From Bryoerythrophyllum caledonicum (Eukaryota; Streptophyta; Bryopsida; Pottiales; Pottiaceae): a stretch of 64,000 nucleotides of DNA. The translations under genes and the position numbers were made by a program. The notes under the pieces were generated by a model. That model was given only the letters and a program-made list of their open reading frames with translations. It was not told the DNA's origin and ran no database searches. Shown one piece after another: positions 34,267 to 46,265 of the stretch. Each line of letters opens with the position of its first letter. The stretch's first letter is position 1. The stretch spans positions 2,296,501 through 2,360,500 of the forward strand of contig OZ020517.1 in NCBI GenBank assembly GCA_963971425.1, in the 5' to 3' direction.

Positions 34267-34904
34267 GCTGGCCCCCGAACTTCCTCACCGATTCACAGCC
34301 CGAATCATGTCCGCCTTGCTCCTGCTCCTCCAACACAGAGTCCAAGCTCTTCTTCGGGAGATGTTCGCGCTTGCGCATGCATCCGTGCAAATGGAATTCA
34401 AACGAACATAGATCGACTCACGAAGCGCGCATCGCCATCGCCATCGCCATCGCCATCTTCGTCAATGATGTTGATTGTGCTGCTCGATCGACAAACCCTA
34501 AATCTGTGTCCCGGTGTGAACGGGGTTTCTCTATGTAAAGTTCCCCGCTAGTAAAAAGTAAAAAGGACTACACTAAAGATGGCTTTTAGTGTAATGTACG
34601 AATAGTGTAATTACCCTAGTACACTATTTGTTAACAAGTTAGCAATTAGTGTTAGCTGCCATTGTCATGAATATTATCCCTCGATCATCCACCTACCCTA
34701 GTACCCTTTGTATTAGCCCCCAATCAACCACCTATCCTAGCACAAAAATTTGTTAACAAGTTGATAAATAGTGTTAGTCCCCAATTCAACGGCCTACCGG
34801 CCATAATGCATTTATTCCCCCGGTCTCATCCTCAACCTCATCTCTTTATCCTCCCATTTCCAACTATTCCCATTCATATCTCTTGCATTCCTTGAAATTT
34901 TTAA
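34267..34904. other. Upstream of the CIR1-like gene, no gene seen
   Basis: A short GCCATCGCCATC microsatellite lies at about 34430-34455, in the likely 5' leader of the CIR1-like gene. From 34555 on, TACACTAAA/TTTAGTGTA motifs recur and appear again at 35540-35625, which suggests the ends of a small unclassified element enclosing the AT-rich array. Confidence 0.4.
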
Positions 34905-35275
34905 TGAGTATCAAATGAATATTAAATGTATGTTTAAATATTTAATGAAAATGTAATGAATTTTTAATGAATGTTTATAGAATATTTAATGCGTATTTAT
35001 ATATTTAATTTATATTAGTATATTCAAAGAATATTTAATGAGTTTTTAATGAGTTTTATGTATATATTTTATGAGCTTAATGTATATTTGTATATCTAAT
35101 GAATATTTAATGAATGGCTCATAAATTTCTAATGTATATTTAATATATATTTGAATATTTGATTAAATGTTTAATGCATATTTAATGAATATTTAATGCA
35201 TATTTAATGAATATCTAATGAATATTTAATGTATATTTCTATATTTATTGTATATTTATTGTATATTTATGTTGT
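34905..35275. repeat. AT-rich minisatellite (TTTAATGAATAT-like units)
   Basis: About 370 bases built from variants of AATGAATATTTAATGTATAT with 12-14 bp periodicity. It is non-coding. It lies inside a stretch bordered by TACACTAAA motifs. Confidence 0.75.
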
Positions 35276-35619
35276 TTTCCTTTTCCAATATTCTTTTCTT
35301 TTCTCACTTTTCTTCTAAATCACAGTTCTTATTTTTCCAATCTTGTACTTGCAATTTCATCTTCCCTTCATATTTACATTCTTCTTTGTCTAATTTTTGG
35401 GATTTTCCTTTTCCTCCATATCTATGTTCTATTTTTCCCAATATTTCTCTGGCAAATTCTTGTTTTGCTACATGCACTCAAAATCTTCTTTGCTTTAAAG
35501 CTCGAAATGTACAAATAATCACTTTGTAGATTTCATACACTAAATGTCTACAAGTAAAAAACCTTATGTTTGACTATTTACTAGAATTGACATTTAGTGT
35601 AGTAGTTGACATTTAGTGT

Positions 35620-35988
35620 ATGACTTTATAGAGAGCGCTACTAGCCACTTCAAAGGAAAAAATAGATGATGACTTCTGGGAGGAAGATGGGCATTTGTTG
35701 AGACCATCACCAATGCAATCGGTACAATCATCAATGAGATACAGTGATTTCCGTGAAACGAGTTCGTAGATTTTTGTGCTCAAATGTATCCAATACTTAA
35801 ATGCCATTTTGCATAATCTAGAATACTTGTAGATCCTCGTAGGCCAAAAAAGCTCATTGGCCTTAAAGGATTAAGGATGAGCAAATTTTCGATGATGGAA
35901 GAATCCACAAGTGTCATAGATTTGCAAAACATCATCAAGGCAACGGATACATTTTACTTCTTTTATATGGTCGCTCGTCCTTAAAGGG
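35620..35988. mobile_element. piggyBac-like non-autonomous element, right end
   Basis: 35620-35875 matches 690-985. The right end reads GTCCTTAAAGGG at 35988, followed by TTAA at 35989-35992, complementary in form to the left end of the other copy (TTAA-CCCTTTAAGG). The left end is not preserved. It is non-coding. Confidence 0.5.
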
Positions 35989-35992
35989 TTAA

Positions 35993-37371
35993 TTCCTCCT
36001 TCCGAAGGTGAATCCCATAACTATAACGTACTACTAAGTATTTTTTTTTTAAAAACATGTTTTTCCCCTCTTAGACCTTATTGAACGTACGAATAAGAAG
36101 AAGGTCTTTAGGACTTTGGTGGACCATGGTAGGAGCTACCAATTGACAATAGAACTTGAAGCTTTGTCACTCCTTTGGCATTCCAAGGCGAAAGTCAATA
36201 AGCCAAGCCACTACTTCTTGACATCAATTACAAGCAATACTTAGGTCTAAAATGGAATTACAGTGGAATTTTTTTGCATTATGGAGTTTTTTTTTTGAAA
36301 ACATAAAATAGAATCATGTTCTTTTGAACTTGTGTAAGAAATCTTGCATATAATCAAGGAATGTAGCAAAAGTCTCATAATTACTTGTCATTGATGAAGC
36401 CCACCTAGAGACTTTGAGGCTCTAGGGGTTAAGTTGGCATAATTGTTTTTGAGAGTTGGTTGGAAATATGAAAAACTTCAAAGCTGTTGGGCCATTCTAG
36501 TGCAATGAGCATGAATAAAAGCAGTGAGTTTTTTTAAATTTCATCTATATGATCTTTAAGTTAAACAAAAAAAAATGAAGAATCTTTGAAACTTTATAAA
36601 AATTGCTAACATGGATTGAAAGATTATAATAGACTTGCTTGTGTTTTGACAAAGCAAATAGTTTTTCTTTTCTCCTTGTCACTTCAACTGGTGTCAATGA
36701 TTATAATCATTCAAGGTCTAAATTTAACACCATTGTTGTGTACGTGAAGTTAGTTCCTAATACACTAATTTTGGCGATGGACAATTTTTAGAGGAGTGGA
36801 GGTTCAACTTTGCCAGAACACAATTTTGTTTTTTGACAATTCAATTCTTCATAAATGCATATCCCAATGATCTTGAAAAGAAACTTTAATGTTTAAGGTG
36901 AGAAAGTAATGAAATTTACTTCTCTTTTAGGTGAAATTTTTAATTTAAAAAAAAAAATCTTACTCGACATTGTCTAGCTTTACAAATAAAAGCATTTAGA
37001 ATAGCATGAGTGTTTTGCCGCAAGTAAGGTGATAATAAGTATAAATCATATTTCCATGAAGTTAATTCTTTTTTTTATTCAAACATCTGAAAATTGGGAT
37101 CTAAACCATATATTGCAGTATCAAAAAAGTCTTGCCAATAGGTCAAAAAGCCCACCTCAAGCCTATGAGGCCTTTGAGATCAACAAAATTTCTTATGTTG
37201 TAATCTTTGTTTCATTTGATTTTGTCTACTATCAATCAAAAACTTTGTGAAGAATTTTATTATTCTAATTCAAGAAGATTTGATTGTACCCTTGACCTAC
37301 TTGAAAAAGGTCTTATTTGGAAGTGGGATTTTTTTTCCAAATATATTGTTTTTGAGGTCATAATTTAATTA
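35993..37371. other. AT-rich intergenic, no gene seen
   Basis: Long AT-rich stretch with poly-A/T runs. No frame with domain features, no convincing element ends. Confidence 0.5.
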
Positions 37372-37687
37372 CAATCCACTCCTTCTACAACATTTGTGTT
37401 TGTTTTACCAAAATTTGCTTGCTATACCGAGCGGTTGATATTTGAAGCGCTTGTTATCATAGACATGGTTACTTATGGTCTATTACACACAATGGATGTC
37501 ATGAAGGATGACTTTTGGCTTAATGGATGTTATTGTTATTAGCAAACCATTGTTGTAGAGAACAAATATTTGTTATGAACCCAAGCCAATTGTGATAATG
37601 AAATGGCTCTTGTAACAAATGTTCTTGTAAAGAGAGAGGAGTGTATGTGTATACAAAACCTTTTTTGCTATTGTAGAGGGAGTTAAC
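37372..37687. mobile_element. Possible pogo-like MITE
   Basis: Left end: TA then CAATCCACTCCTTCTACAA. Right end, read inward: TA then GTTAACTCCCTCTACAATA. The 'ACTCCCTCTACAA' type of terminus and TA flanks fit short pogo/Tigger-like elements. A 15-base text (TGTGTATACAAAACC) is repeated near the right end at 37646 and 37692. It has no coding capacity. Confidence 0.4.
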
Positions 37688-37916
37688 TAATTGTGTATAC
37701 AAAACCTTCTGTGCTACAACATTATAAAAAATTAGTCCCAAAACATGTATTTGATGAAAGAAAGTGGACATCTCTTACATTTTAGCAATCCTAGATGGTT
37801 CTGTGCCGGAATCCATCAATAGATATGGATATCTAAAGTAAATAACAATAGATAACAAGTATCCAAGTAAATGACACATGGCGGATCCATCCACAGGGGT
37901 ATCATGTCACAAGGGT

Positions 37917-38020
37917 ATTCACGTCATGGATATCCACGAGAGGATCAGGTCATGGATATCCACGAGAGGATCAGGTCATGGATATCCACGGGAGTATTGC
38001 GTCATGGATATCTACATGGA
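37917..38020. repeat. 26-bp minisatellite
   Basis: GTCATGGATATCCACGAGAG is the core of a 26-base unit present about four times (two near-perfect and two degenerate copies), ending with GTCATGGATATCTACATGG. The chance reading frame through it encodes repeated MDIHE-type residues and is not a gene. Confidence 0.75.
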
Positions 38021-38084
38021 TTTATATACACATGACATGGGTATCACATCACCGGGGTACCACGACACAGGGACTCACATTTGA

Positions 38085-38974
38085 CGGGTATTCCGGGTCA
38101 TCATACGTGCAATTCATTGGGGAACTGGCCTTGCCCGGTCAGGAACGACAGGGAGTTTTAGTTCTTTTCAATAAAAACTTATAGAATGAAATAACCAAGA
38201 CTTTTTTGACCTGCCTGCACAAGTTTGTACAATAAATCTGCCACCAAGATTGTAAGTGAGACGTCCATGTAAGACTATGAATCTTGTGGTCCCTGGTGAC
38301 CTCGTCTTTGTCGCAGAAACCATGGAAGTGCTTTGTTCCAACGACGTAAACCTCACGCCGGAGAAGCTCCGATCATGTGAACAACATCTCCGTAACTCAG
38401 GAGCAACATGGCAACAACCCACCGCACATTGTGTGTGTGCGCCTCCCTTTCATTCAATGCTTCAAAACAAAGTAAACAAAGTCTCCAAATGCGTGATAAT
38501 CCTCTCAAGAACTTTCTCAGGAAGAGGATCCACGCGTAGACTAGAGACTGAGGTTTTTCATTGTGTGCTTTGCTGAGGAAGAGAATCACCGAGGCATCAT
38601 GTCGTCATGGTTTTTACCTCAAAGTCCTCACATCATAAATATGGCTTTTTCTTCCAGCTACCTATCGATCGCTGCACTTTGAATACGAAGTGAAAACTCT
38701 ACTACGACTTAATTTACGTGGAAGAACACCCCATACATTAAAAGACATTCAAAGCTCGGAGGTCTTTTCTAGAAGCAAAAAGCCGTAAGCGAGAAGCTGT
38801 GCTTTGAATACTCCTCATATCTTCGACGTTCGAAAGAGAAATGTACCCATTCAGCTGATGAGCGAATCTCGGTCCAGATGAACGAGGGGCGTAGATTTCT
38901 CGTAGCTCCAGCGGAGTATAAATTCCATGGGATTGCCTGAGAAGACTCATGATGCGTAGTCTGAGGTTTTGGCG
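38085..38974. other. Upstream of the TyrA gene, no gene identified
   Basis: Frames of 80-190 codons overlap on both strands (38168-39304), but the longest is the antisense shadow of TyrA exon 1. The last 200 bases before 38975 are the likely TyrA promoter and 5' leader. Confidence 0.35.
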
Positions 38975-41527
38975 ATGGAGGCGACTCCTGCGCTCCTGGC
39001 GCAATCTCGGCTGATGCCGCCGAAGATCGATGCTGCGAGGAGGAGCATTGCGCTTGGGAGCTGGCGGAGGGAGCTGCTTCGGTTCGGGAGCTTCGATGTT
39101 AAGGAGGAGCGGAGGCGGCGACGTGGTGCGGTGATCTATGCGAGGAGTCAGGCGATGGAGCACGCGCCGTTGAGTTACGAGTCCGCGAGGTTGCTCGAGC
39201 TGGAGAAGAACAGGAAGCTCACGGTTGGAATCGTCGGGTTTGGAGGTTTCGGCCAGTTTCTGGCGGAGAGGATTTTGCAGCAAGGGCATAACGTTTTGGC
39301 GCACTCACGACGAGATTACAGCGACAAGGCGCGCAAGTTAGGCGTCGTGTTTTTCAGGTGCGAGGACGCTCAATGCTTTTCACTAGGTTCGGGATCTTTT
39401 TCTTGTTTGACTCTCTGCTGCTTTTCCCCTGAATTGTTGACAGTCATTCCTTACATGCTAAGTTCTTGAATATGTCGAGCTCGATCTTCGACAGTCATTC
39501 TTGGTGTAGTGAATTCTTGAATATGAAGTCGATCGTGAAAAGCATTCTTCTCTCGCCAAGTTCTCGAATATGAGAATGTTTGAATGTGTTTCTTCATATG
39601 TTAAGTTCTAGTTGAATATGCGGAGGTCGATCTTTGAAAGTCACTCTTTATATTCTAAATTAATTCTTGAATGCGAGGTCGATCTAATTTGGAAGTGATT
39701 CTTCTGCAGCTTAAAGAGTATCCAGTTCTTGAAGTTGTACGGAGCGAATATTCTAATTGGCAACCATTTTTTGTTGAAATATCAGAGCTAAGTCAAGAAG
39801 CATGGCGTGGTCTTATGTGATGACAGGGATGCGGACGATTTCTGTGAGGAGCATCCCGAGGTGGTGCTGCTGTGCACTTCCATATTGTCGACAGAGGCGG
39901 TGTTGCATTCTCTACCCTTGCAGCGCCTCAAGCGCAACACCTTGTTCGTGGATGTGCTCTCTGTGAAGGAGTTTCCCAAGAACCTCCTCCTTCAGGTACC
40001 AGAATTGGCTATGGCCATTCGTAGCCCGTGCTCGTCTGATCTTGTTGAATGGTTCTACTTCCGAAATTGTGCCTGATAGAATTCCTTTTTCAAGCTAAAA
40101 TAGACTGATTCTCCCCACGCTATCAGGTTCTGCCCCCGGAGTTCGATGTGCTCTGCACTCATCCCATGTTCGGCCCCGAGAGCGGCAAGGGCAGCTGGGC
40201 TGGGTTGCCTTTTGTGTACGACAAGGTGCGCATCAGCAATGGCCGACGGTCAAGATTGGCAGATAGGTTCCTGGACATTTTTGCCAGTGAGGTAATCTAA
40301 AACACCTTCCACCTTAATGTATCTTGTAGTTCTCTGTTTCGCTTATTAAATGTGTGGACAGACTTCGTACCTCAGGCAGCGGCCCTAGGATGCGGTCGCC
40401 ACCTCTTTGTTTTCGTAGTTTCTGAGTGGCATTCTGGTTGATTATGGTTCGATTTGTTGACCAAGAAACATTGCATTTTGGATTCTGCATCAGGGCTGTC
40501 GCATGGTAGAGATGTCATGTGTCGAGCACGATCGATTTGCAGCAGGCAGCCAGTTCATTACTCACACTGTTGGGAGGTTAGTATGAACTTTCCCACCTGC
40601 TCGAACTGCAACCTCGTTCAGATTTTCTTCCAGCTTGTGTTTTTTGTTTGATCAATTATTGGCTATTGTCAATTAAGAAGAGAAGAGGTCATTTGCAGGG
40701 TACTAGGAGAGCTTGGGTTACAGCCAACACCGATCAACACGAAGGGTTATGAGACGCTTCTTGGACTTGTGAGGACTTCAACTTACAACTTTGTTGCCAT
40801 TCTGTTGTGATGGTGCTAATTTAGAAACACTTCAAATGTATGATATTTTGCTGATAATTTAAAATGATAAATTCTGTTCCACGTTTTGAGTTAAGACAAT
40901 CGACTTATGGAGAGTCTCTGCAGCTGAAAAATTTGGCCCGTGAGCAGGTGCAGAACACATCTGGCGACAGTTTTGAGCTCTACTCTGGGTTGTTCATGTA
41001 CAATCCAAATGCCACCGAGGAGGTATCAGCCTCTATTTTTTATTTTTTATTTTTTTATTTTTTTATTTTTATTTTGTTAAAACAACATTTGGTACAGGGA
41101 GCAGACTGTTTGTAGAGAGAGTTGATTGTTGTAACAAATGCTTTTGTAAAAGGAGCTTATTGTATATTGATTATGAAGAATGAGTTTGACTTTGGTATAT
41201 TTTGCACTGATAGTGAGTTTGGTGCATGTGCAGCTTGAACGACTTGAGGTTGCCTTTGACTCCACAAAAAAACAACTCTTTGGACAACTTCACAATGTTG
41301 TAAGGAAGCAACTATCTAGTGGAGGGATTGCAAACAAAAACAATAACTCACAAGGTTTAAGAGCAAGTTCATTATCAAGTAATGGAGGTGTACAACTTGA
41401 AACAACTTTTACTGATAGTTTGGAGGTTGTAAGCAATGTTGATGCTTTGTCTCATCTTTTTGAGGTAGACTTGAATAAGTCTAATAAATTAGACAAAGAT
41501 CACATGAATCAATCTCAAAGGACTTGA
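38975..41527 (+). CDS. TYRA: Plastid arogenate/prephenate dehydrogenase (TyrA)
   Basis: Seven exons keep phase: 38975-39357, 39827-39995, 40127-40291, 40494-40576, 40699-40768, 40948-41022 and 41234-41527, giving 412 residues. An R/S/A-rich N-terminus of about 60 residues looks like a plastid transit peptide. The Rossmann NADP site is VGIVGFGGFGQ (G88-x-G90-x-x-G93). Signature plant TyrA blocks follow: EEHPEVVLLCTSILST, LFVDVLSVKEFPKNLLLQ, CTHPMFGPESGKGSWAGLPF, MVEMSCVEHDRFAAGSQF, THTVG and NTKGYETLLGL. It makes tyrosine by oxidative decarboxylation of arogenate (or prephenate). ATG 38975 is the only good start. The last exon switches abruptly from the conserved domain to about 75 N/S-rich residues from AT-rich DNA; this tail is not part of the family core. 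Confidence 0.92.
39463..39715. repeat. Minisatellite in TyrA intron 1
   Basis: About four degenerate copies of a 55-70-base unit with the core GTTCTTGAATATG...GGTCGATCTTCGACAGTCATTCTT. It fills most of the first intron. Confidence 0.6.
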
Positions 41528-41962
41528 ATCTTTCAAGGTTGATATATGTATTGAAGTGTCTTAGTGATGTACTGTACAATTCAATGTTATTGAACAACAA
41601 CTATAGATGAATGATGATACTTGTTTGATACTTGTTTACATATAGATGAATAGACATTCTATGAAAGGTTGCGTCATTTCAAAGATATTCTTTGAAAAAA
41701 TCAATTACTATTAGGTCATAATGTATTTGTTACTAAAATGGTTGAAACGCCCAATTTTGCAGCAACAATAAATGAGAGGAAGAAATGAAAGGCTCTTCTT
41801 TTAGAGTAGATTAATTAATCTCTTTGATAACCATTACAAGTCGTATTCATTCGTTAACAAATTTTTTAATTGCTATTGTACAATACTGCATTCATTGAAG
41901 AGAGTTTTTGAAAACTTGTGTGAATACTAGAAAGTTCATATTTAATTAAAGTTAAATAAAAA
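41528..41962. other. TyrA 3' flank, no gene seen
   Basis: AT-rich. It probably includes the TyrA 3' untranslated region. Confidence 0.4.
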
Positions 41963-42316
41963 ATGGAGATGATAGCACATAGCTACATCACTGATAGTTC
42001 ACCAGATACAATATTTGGTGATGTTGAACCAGATGATGATGATGATGATTTTTTAAGAGATGAACTTGCAAAAGATGAAATTGCAAAAGATGAGCTTGAA
42101 AAAGGAACGACATCAAGAGTAGGTTGCAAAACAACCAAAAGTAGAGGTCTTGGAGGTTGGAAAACAAATAGAAGTAGAGGCATTTCAAAAGCTTCTAATA
42201 GAAGACAAAGACAAAAACAAAAACAAAAATCTTGTGCTAGACGTCGAAAGGTTACCAAAGGACGAGGAAGAAGGTTACCAAAGGAAAAAGGATCTTCCCA
42301 AAATTATGATCCTTGA
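41963..42316 (+). CDS. Hypothetical acidic-then-basic 117-residue ORF
   Basis: An open frame with an acidic N-terminal third (a DDDDDD run and a DELAKDEIAKDELEKG repeat) and a very basic C-terminal half (RRQRQKQKQKSCARRRKV, KGRGRR). No domain is recognised. The surrounding DNA is AT-rich and holds no evident partner exons. The charge layout resembles small nucleic-acid-binding proteins, but low complexity alone could produce it. It may be a remnant of a mobile element. Confidence 0.3.
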   Translation: MEMIAHSYITDSSPDTIFGDVEPDDDDDDFLRDELAKDEIAKDELEKGTTSRVGCKTTKSRGLGGWKTNRSRGISKASNRRQRQKQKQKSCARRRKVTKGRGRRLPKEKGSSQNYDP

Positions 42317-44684
42317 GAGCTTCAATTGAAACATAGATTGGTGTTAAATCAAATTAGTAAAGTATTTACCTTCATATGATTTTATCAACATGGAAATAGA
42401 TAATACTACTTGATAAAATTCATAAATATGAAGTTTATCATATTTTGACTAAAAATTGGAAGATATTTTAAATTTATGAATTCATATACAAAAATAATAA
42501 CATTAAAATTCTTTTGAACTTTGTATCTAAAATAAAATATTAAAGTGTGATAGTTATTCAAATTAGGTTGAAAGATGTATTGATTAAAGCCCGTTACCTT
42601 GTTCTTTTAAAATATTAATTCTAATGTCAACTATATAATCTTACAAGAAAGCTCAAATTTGATGCTATGGATCAAATGAAAACTCATGAAACTTCATAGA
42701 TGAAAGATTGTAATAAAAAATATCATAATAATAAGATTTGGTGATTCTCAACATAAATAGTGTGACTAAAGAATCTAGTAAAATCACTAGCAACCACAAA
42801 TTTTTATTTGATAATCTTAGAAATGTGTTGGTACCAAAAATAGATAGCCAAAATATAGGTACAAGTAGCAAAATATAGCAAAAACTGTCTTGATTTGGAA
42901 TCCAATCCAAAACCATTTATTAAATAAGAATTGTTTTAAAGGAGACATGGCTCCTAAAAGTTTTAGTCATTCTAATTGAAGCAAAAAATCATCAAATGAG
43001 GCTTTGAGAGAATAGACAATAATTGGACCTTTTAATTACTTTCTAGGTTGTAAGTTGGATAGTAGTTGTAGAATTTCTCCTAATGTAGGATTGAAACTAA
43101 CTACTTGAAACCAATTTTTTTTGTCATGCCTATAAGATCACTAAGTCCATCAAGGTTTTTTTGGGCTACTTTCTTGTATAAATCTTTTGCCATATAGTTT
43201 TTTTTTATCGATGATTCATTTTTTCCCCCAAAATACAAACCCAACTTTTTGAAACAATTCTTACAACACTACATACCAAATAAGAAAAAATAATTTCACA
43301 CTTTGAAGGAGAATTGGATGAATAAAATCTTTGTTCATTCTTCCATTGAGCGTATGTTTGTGAGACATAAGGTAGCAAATGCTAAATATCACATCTTTGA
43401 AAGTTAAAAACTCTAAATCTCTTCAAGCTCAACCCAATGTTATTTGATGGCCCCATTTATAATCCATCAACCTTGTCCAATCTCTTGATCTTTTTGCACT
43501 ACCTTAGCACACCATGAAGATTATTTACCTTTGGATGAAATTTTTCCTTTTAACCCCCGTTTTTCAAAAACTGAAATATTCTAATCATAAATTGTCGAAA
43601 AACATCGCTAAAAATGATCTTAAATGACTAAACCCAACAAATTTTATCAATAGATTAAATTCATGATATTTGAATGATTTGTCCCCGAACAAATTTTGTG
43701 ATTTTAAAGGTCTTTTCAAAGTTGATTTTGGAGGACCTTATTGTAGTACTACAACATATTATGACATGAGATCATGAAGAAGAAGACTTACTTGTTTGAC
43801 CACATTGATTAAAGAGTCCATTGGAGGCAACTTAACTACATAGGTCACTAGATAATGTAATCATAATTCATCCATCATTTTTGCTTGTCCTTACAATTAC
43901 TCACGAGATTCATGTTTTCAATATTCCCAAACCAACGTTACCATATTGACTATGAGAGTGGACAGTGTACAATAGAGGACATAAAATTTGTCTATATTCA
44001 AGCAGAAGATAAAATCAAGTTTATCATCTTTTAAAATGCACCAATGGCTCAAAAATTGTCTCCTATCCACCAAATTTGGAACTTGGATTCTTTTATAAGC
44101 TGATTATATGTCTACAAAGTTTTAATAATTTACCAAAATGATTTTATAGCTAATATAACAATTAGTACCCTTTTCAAGATGAATTAGAAGGTACATTCTA
44201 AATGTTGAAGAGAATTAGACACCTCATGCTTCTAAAGTTCAAATATTGTCATGGATGCTTTATTTAATATAGATATTACACAAAAGCATCATCCACTTGT
44301 CGATTTGAAGGTTTCCACTTGTCCTAAAAACATTTGATGTGTAAGTTTGAAAATAACAATAATTTCGTTAAACAAGCAACATTACCTTTGTAGTTTAGAC
44401 CACACAACTTGTTAAAGTTGACATGAATTGAGTTGCAGACGTGAGACAAGAGTGTAGTAGAGAGCTGATGAAGGTAATGAGGATTTGCAAGATCAAAATT
44501 GGTGGGTGAAGAAGGTTTGTTTGGCTTTTGTTAGTGAGTGACTGATGGGTGACTAGTGATGTTGAGCACTTTGTCCCTCTATTGAGCAATGAGAAGACAC
44601 TTAGTTGATTTGGAATTTGGCTTGGTAATTTTTTCTATTGCTAGATTCTTTGCTTACCTGCAATCAATTTAATTGAAGACAATC
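42317..44684. other. AT-rich intergenic, no gene seen
   Basis: Over 2.3 kb of AT-rich DNA with no frame above 85 codons that shows features. It lies directly upstream of the Tc1-like relic. I searched this stretch for a CAGTACAATAGGG-type left tip and did not find one. Confidence 0.5.
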
Positions 44685-45326
44685 ATGACAATTCCAAATG
44701 AAATTATTGCTCTCATAGTGGGAATGAATGAGAGAGGAATGAGTTGTGCTAGTATTGCAAGAATTGTAGGAGAGTCAAGTAGGACACTACAAAGAATTAT
44801 CAAGCAATTTTAAGAGCATGAAACTTACCAGGAAAATTCAAGCAGTGGAAGACCCAAGAAACTTAGTGAGAGGGATGTTCATCAAATTTTATTATTCTAC
44901 AGAACTCATCGTCAATCATCATTTCAAGGTATCACCAATGCTTGCCCTATGGAGGTGAGTACTAGGATTATTTTCCATGTTTTGCATGACCACAACCTTT
45001 TTTAGTAGAATTGCGGTGAAGAAGCCTTTCTTGACACCTCTTCATATGTCGCGGCGACTACATTTTGCAAGACAATATTGTGGATGGAGTGCTGAAGAGT
45101 GGGGACGTGTTTGTTGGACAAATGAATCATTTTTGAAATTGGCAAAGTTTCAAGGCAAATTCATGTTTGGAAAACGGCATATGAGCAATATTCATCAAGT
45201 TGTGTAGTTCCCACTTTCAAGAGTGGGAGGATATTTCTCATGATTTGGGGAGGGTTTGGAGGAGACAAAAAATTAGAGCTTGTGTTTATGCCAAAGGATA
45301 GTCGCAAAGCTATTGATTTGATGGAG
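44685..45326 (+). pseudogene. Tc1-like transposase relic
   Basis: From ATG 44685 the frame reads NERGMSCASIARIVGESSRT (helix-turn-helix), hits a stop near 44812, and continues GRPKKLSERDVHQILLFY, the GRPR-type hinge between the two DNA-binding helices. After a frameshift near 44980 it reads SRIAVKKPFLTPLHMSRRLH, FARQYCGWSAEEWGRVCWTN, ESF and then LMIWGGFGG. The order HTH, GRPR-like, (R)K-P-x-L-(S/T)P-x-H, F-A-x-x-x-x-W, W-(S/T)-D-E-S, V-W-G is that of Tc1-family transposases, not of plant DD39D mariner-like ones. The first catalytic D is N here (WTNES), and the part with the other two acidic residues is gone. Fold-back modules start right after it at 45327. Confidence 0.75.
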
Positions 45327-46263
45327 TTGGTCTTTTTTTTTTGTGTGTATAGATCTTTTGGCTTTGAAATCCATCTCACATGTTTCCAACATAGAGATGA
45401 TCTTGTGACCAAATTTTCATTATGTATCAACAAAAACTCAATCCTAGGAAGGGTGTTGAAGTTGGAAGTAGTGGTAAGCTTTCCCCTTTGTTTCTCACAA
45501 CAACACATGAGAGTAGACTTGGTATATGTTTTTATGTGTAGATCTTTTGGATTTGAAATTTCCAACAATTGTATTTGACCTGAAGATGATTTCATACCCA
45601 AATTTTCATGGACAAATATTTTTTTTGAGTTCTTGGGAGGTTGTCAAAGTCGGCAGCCTTGAAACTTTTCTCACAGCTAACCCCCATGTTAGTAGATTTT
45701 GAATATCTTCTTTTGAATACATTTTATGGCCTTGAAAAATTTCTCACATATTATCAACATAAAGATAACCTTGTGTCAAAAATTTCATATTGAAATAACA
45801 AACTATCAACCCTAGGGAGGGTGTCAAAGTTGGAAGTAGTAAAATGGTTTTTCCCTATGTTTCTCACGACTACACATGTTGGTAGATTTGGGATGTGATT
45901 TTTTTCGTGCTTTGGACTTGATAATTTCCACACATGTAATCAACATAAAGATGTTCTCACTCCAAAAATTTCATAGGCAAAAAAATTTCCTCAATCCTTG
46001 GGAGGGTGTCAAAGTTGGCAGCTGTGAAACTTTTCTCACAACTTCCCCATGGTGGTTAATCTTTAATATATATATATTTTTAAAATCCCTTGGACTTGAA
46101 ATTTGGTATGCATGTTTTCAACATAGAGATGATGTTGTCCCCAAAATTTCATAATTAAATAACAATTTTTTAGCCCTATGGAGGGTGTCAAAGTTGGCAG
46201 CAATGTGGAACACCATCCCTGAAATTGCCCAAACGCCAATTTGAATGTCACCCTATTGTACTG
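45327..46263. mobile_element. Fold-back Tc1/mariner-type element C, right arm
   Basis: Five head-to-tail modules of about 185 bp, all in the right-arm orientation. The landmark GTGTCAAAGTTGGCAGC or a variant recurs near 45450, 45640, 45825, 46008 and 46188. The arm ends ...CACCCTATTGTACTG at 46263, followed by TA at 46264-46265, so the inward-read tip is CAGTACAATAGGGTGACATT. The TA is shared with the start of element A. No left arm is present. The Tc1-like relic lies immediately to the left, so C may be the arm of a broken transposase-bearing element. Confidence 0.6.
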
Positions 46264-46265
46264 TA

